A DNA stretch of 6,563 nt, from NCBI GenBank assembly GCA_913009215.1, contig CAJVXG010000090.1, forward strand, positions 1 through 6,563, read 5' to 3'. The translations under genes and the position numbers were made by a program. Numbering within the stretch: the stretch's first letter is position 1; every line of letters starts with the position of its first letter. The DNA comes from an uncultured Gammaproteobacteria bacterium. Lineage in GTDB: Bacteria > Pseudomonadota > Gammaproteobacteria > Acidiferrobacterales > CAJVXG01. Under the pieces are notes generated by a model. That model made no database searches. It had not been told where the DNA came from and worked only from the letters and a program-made list of their open reading frames with translations. Positions 4,883-6,563 of this stretch are shown here, piece after piece.

Positions 4883-6563
4883 ATGGCTCAGGCCGATAAT
4901 AAAAAACCATCCAATTTTATCCGTCACATCATTGATGCCGACCTTAAGGCCGGTAAGAATGACGGTCGGGTCGCCACCCGTTTCCCCCCGGAGCCAAACG
5001 GTTATTTGCATATCGGTCACGCCAAATCCATTGTGCTGAATTTTGGTCTGGCTGAGGATTACCGGGGCTCCTGTAACCTGCGCTTTGATGACACCAACCC
5101 GCACAAGGAGAACGCGGAATTTGTTGGGTCCATCAAGGCCGACGTGCATTGGCTGGGTTTCGACTGGGCCGACCGCCTCTATTTTGCCTCGGACTACTTT
5201 CAGCAGTTGTACGATTTTGCCGTCGAGTTGATCCGGAGGGGTAAGGCCTACGTCGATGACCTGAGCGCTGATGACATCCGCGAGCACCGCGGCACCCTGA
5301 AGCAAGCGGGGAAAAACAGCCCCTATCGGGATCGCAGTGTGGAGGAGAACCTGGACCTGTTTACTCGTATGCGTGCCGGGGAATTCAAGAACGGTGACAA
5401 GGTATTGCGTGCCAGGATCGACATGGCCTCGCCGAACATGAATATGCGCGACCCCACCATTTATCGTATCCGCCACGGCGCCGTGCATCACCAGACCGGC
5501 ACCGAATGGGTGATTTACCCGATGTACGACTTTACTCATTGCCTGTCGGATGCGATTGAGGGCATTACCCATTCTATCTGTACCCTGGAGTTTGAAGACC
5601 ATCGGCCCCTGTACGACTGGTTTCTGGATACGCTGGAAACCGGCTGTCATCCGCAGCAAATTGAATTTGCCAGGCTGAATCTGGAATACACGGTTATGAG
5701 CAAGCGCAAGCTGACGACATTGGTCGACGAAGGCTTTGTCGAGGGTTGGGACGATCCCAGGATGCCGACCATTGCCGGCCTGCGCCGTCGTGGTTTCACA
5801 CCGGAGTCGATCCGGTTGTTCTGTCAACGCATTGGCGTGTCCAAGGCCGACAATGTGGTGGAGATGGCCGCCCTCGAGGATTGTATCCGTACCGACCTGA
5901 ACGAAACGGCACCTCGGCGCATGGCAGTGTTGCATCCGTTAAAGGTGGTGCTGACTAATTATCCAGAGGACCGTATCGAGAATCTGGCTGCCGCCAATCA
6001 TCCGCAGCATGATGACATGGGTCTGCGCACGGTACACTTTAGTCATGAGATTTATATTGACCAAAATGATTTTCGCGAAGAGGCGTCAAAGAAATTCAAA
6101 CGTTTGGTCAGTGGCGGCGAAGTGCGCCTGCGTAATGCCTATGTCATCCGCTGTGACGAGGTCATCAAAAACGGCAATGGCGAAATTATTGAGCTGCGCT
6201 GCAGTGTCGACAGGGATACCCTGGGCAAGAATCCGGAAGGGCGCAAGGTCAAAGGGGTGATCCACTGGGTGTCGGCCCACCATGCCGTCGATGCAGAAAT
6301 ACGGTTGTATGATCGCCTCTTTAATCATCCCAATCCCGATGGCGCCAAAGAAGGAAAGGAATACCACGAATATATCAATCCCGGTTCATTACGTACCCTG
6401 ACGCATTGCTATGTCGAGCAGTCCCTGGCCGATGCTAATGCCGGCGATGCCTTCCAGTTTGAGCGGGAAGGCTATTTTTGCCTGGATCCGATGCACACGG
6501 CAGGCGACAAACTGATCTTTAATCGCACCGTAACGTTACGCGATACCTGGGCCAAGATAGAGG
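4883..6563 (+). CDS. glnS: Glutaminyl-tRNA synthetase, 3' end cut by the window edge
   Basis: This cytosolic class I aminoacyl-tRNA synthetase charges tRNA-Gln with glutamine using ATP. There are 560 complete codons. The Rossmann catalytic domain carries PPEPNGYLHIGHAKS with the HIGH motif at residues 43-46, LRFDDTNP (D69, in the glutamine and tRNA acceptor-end pocket), and VMSKRKL with the MSK of the second signature at 272-274. The C-terminal anticodon-binding beta-barrel part follows from about residue 345 (MAALEDCIRTDLNETAPRRM), ending in FQFEREGYFCLDP and FNRTVTLRDTWAKIE. Numbering runs about three residues ahead of E. coli GlnS (about 554 residues), which ends just after the equivalent DTWAK block. 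The missing part is therefore probably only a few codons. GlnS rather than glutamyl-tRNA synthetase is indicated by the PPEPNGYLHIGHAKS and C-terminal barrel sequences. No frameshift or internal stop was seen. It is transcribed away from the peroxiredoxin-like gene, with its own leader. Confidence 0.98.
   Translation, partial: MAQADNKKPSNFIRHIIDADLKAGKNDGRVATRFPPEPNGYLHIGHAKSIVLNFGLAEDYRGSCNLRFDDTNPHKENAEFVGSIKADVHWLGFDWADRLYFASDYFQQLYDFAVELIRRGKAYVDDLSADDIREHRGTLKQAGKNSPYRDRSVEENLDLFTRMRAGEFKNGDKVLRARIDMASPNMNMRDPTIYRIRHGAVHHQTGTEWVIYPMYDFTHCLSDAIEGITHSICTLEFEDHRPLYDWFLDTLETGCHPQQIEFARLNLEYTVMSKRKLTTLVDEGFVEGWDDPRMPTIAGLRRRGFTPESIRLFCQRIGVSKADNVVEMAALEDCIRTDLNETAPRRMAVLHPLKVVLTNYPEDRIENLAAANHPQHDDMGLRTVHFSHEIYIDQNDFREEASKKFKRLVSGGEVRLRNAYVIRCDEVIKNGNGEIIELRCSVDRDTLGKNPEGRKVKGVIHWVSAHHAVDAEIRLYDRLFNHPNPDGAKEGKEYHEYINPGSLRTLTHCYVEQSLADANAGDAFQFEREGYFCLDPMHTAGDKLIFNRTVTLRDTWAKIE

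Noticed and set aside
4790..5935. A 381-codon open frame on the minus strand opposite glnS
   Set aside because: It is in exact antisense codon register with glnS, whose protein is unmistakable, and its own translation resembles no known family. Codon bias of glnS explains the lack of stops.
1..6563. A defence island, CRISPR array, toxin-antitoxin pair or phage module
   Set aside because: No array of regular repeats, no small gene pair, and no recognisable defence or phage protein; an isolated HKD protein is not enough to call a defence system.

Overview
The window looks like chromosomal DNA from a gammaproteobacterium. The two long genes at its ends, phosphoenolpyruvate synthase and glutaminyl-tRNA synthetase, read through at length with motif blocks closely matching what I recall of the E. 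coli enzymes. A dedicated GlnS is also typical of Gamma- and some Betaproteobacteria. Base composition looks roughly balanced by eye. No rRNA, tRNA, CRISPR array, phage gene or intact transposase gene was seen. The genus cannot be set from the sequence.

Layout, left to right. (1) 1-2390, minus strand: ppsA, complete except for its last codon or stop, which lies at the left edge. (2) 2391-2691: a 301-base intergenic region. It holds a 169-bp segment (2474-2642) with short inverted termini, flanked by an exact 11-bp direct repeat, so it looks like a miniature inverted-repeat mobile element (MITE). A long REP-like palindrome (2580-2617) sits inside it. (3) 2692-3744, minus strand: a 350-residue phospholipase D superfamily protein with two complete HKD motifs and no export signal. 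(4) 3745-3862: a short gap with an inverted repeat. (5) 3863-4690, minus strand: a membrane-anchored peroxiredoxin-like thiol protein with a CPFC active site. (6) 4691-4882: a divergent intergenic region that should hold the start signals for genes on both sides. (7) 4883-6563, plus strand: glnS, cut by the right edge within a few codons of its expected end.

The genes do not form an obvious single pathway. ppsA (gluconeogenic PEP formation) and glnS (translation) are housekeeping genes. The two genes between them, a thiol peroxidase-like protein and an HKD enzyme, point the same way with a 118-base gap and could share a transcript, but nothing in the sequence shows that they act together. The most unusual structure is the non-coding MITE-like segment between ppsA and the HKD gene. 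I see no convincing case for a new defence or multi-gene system.
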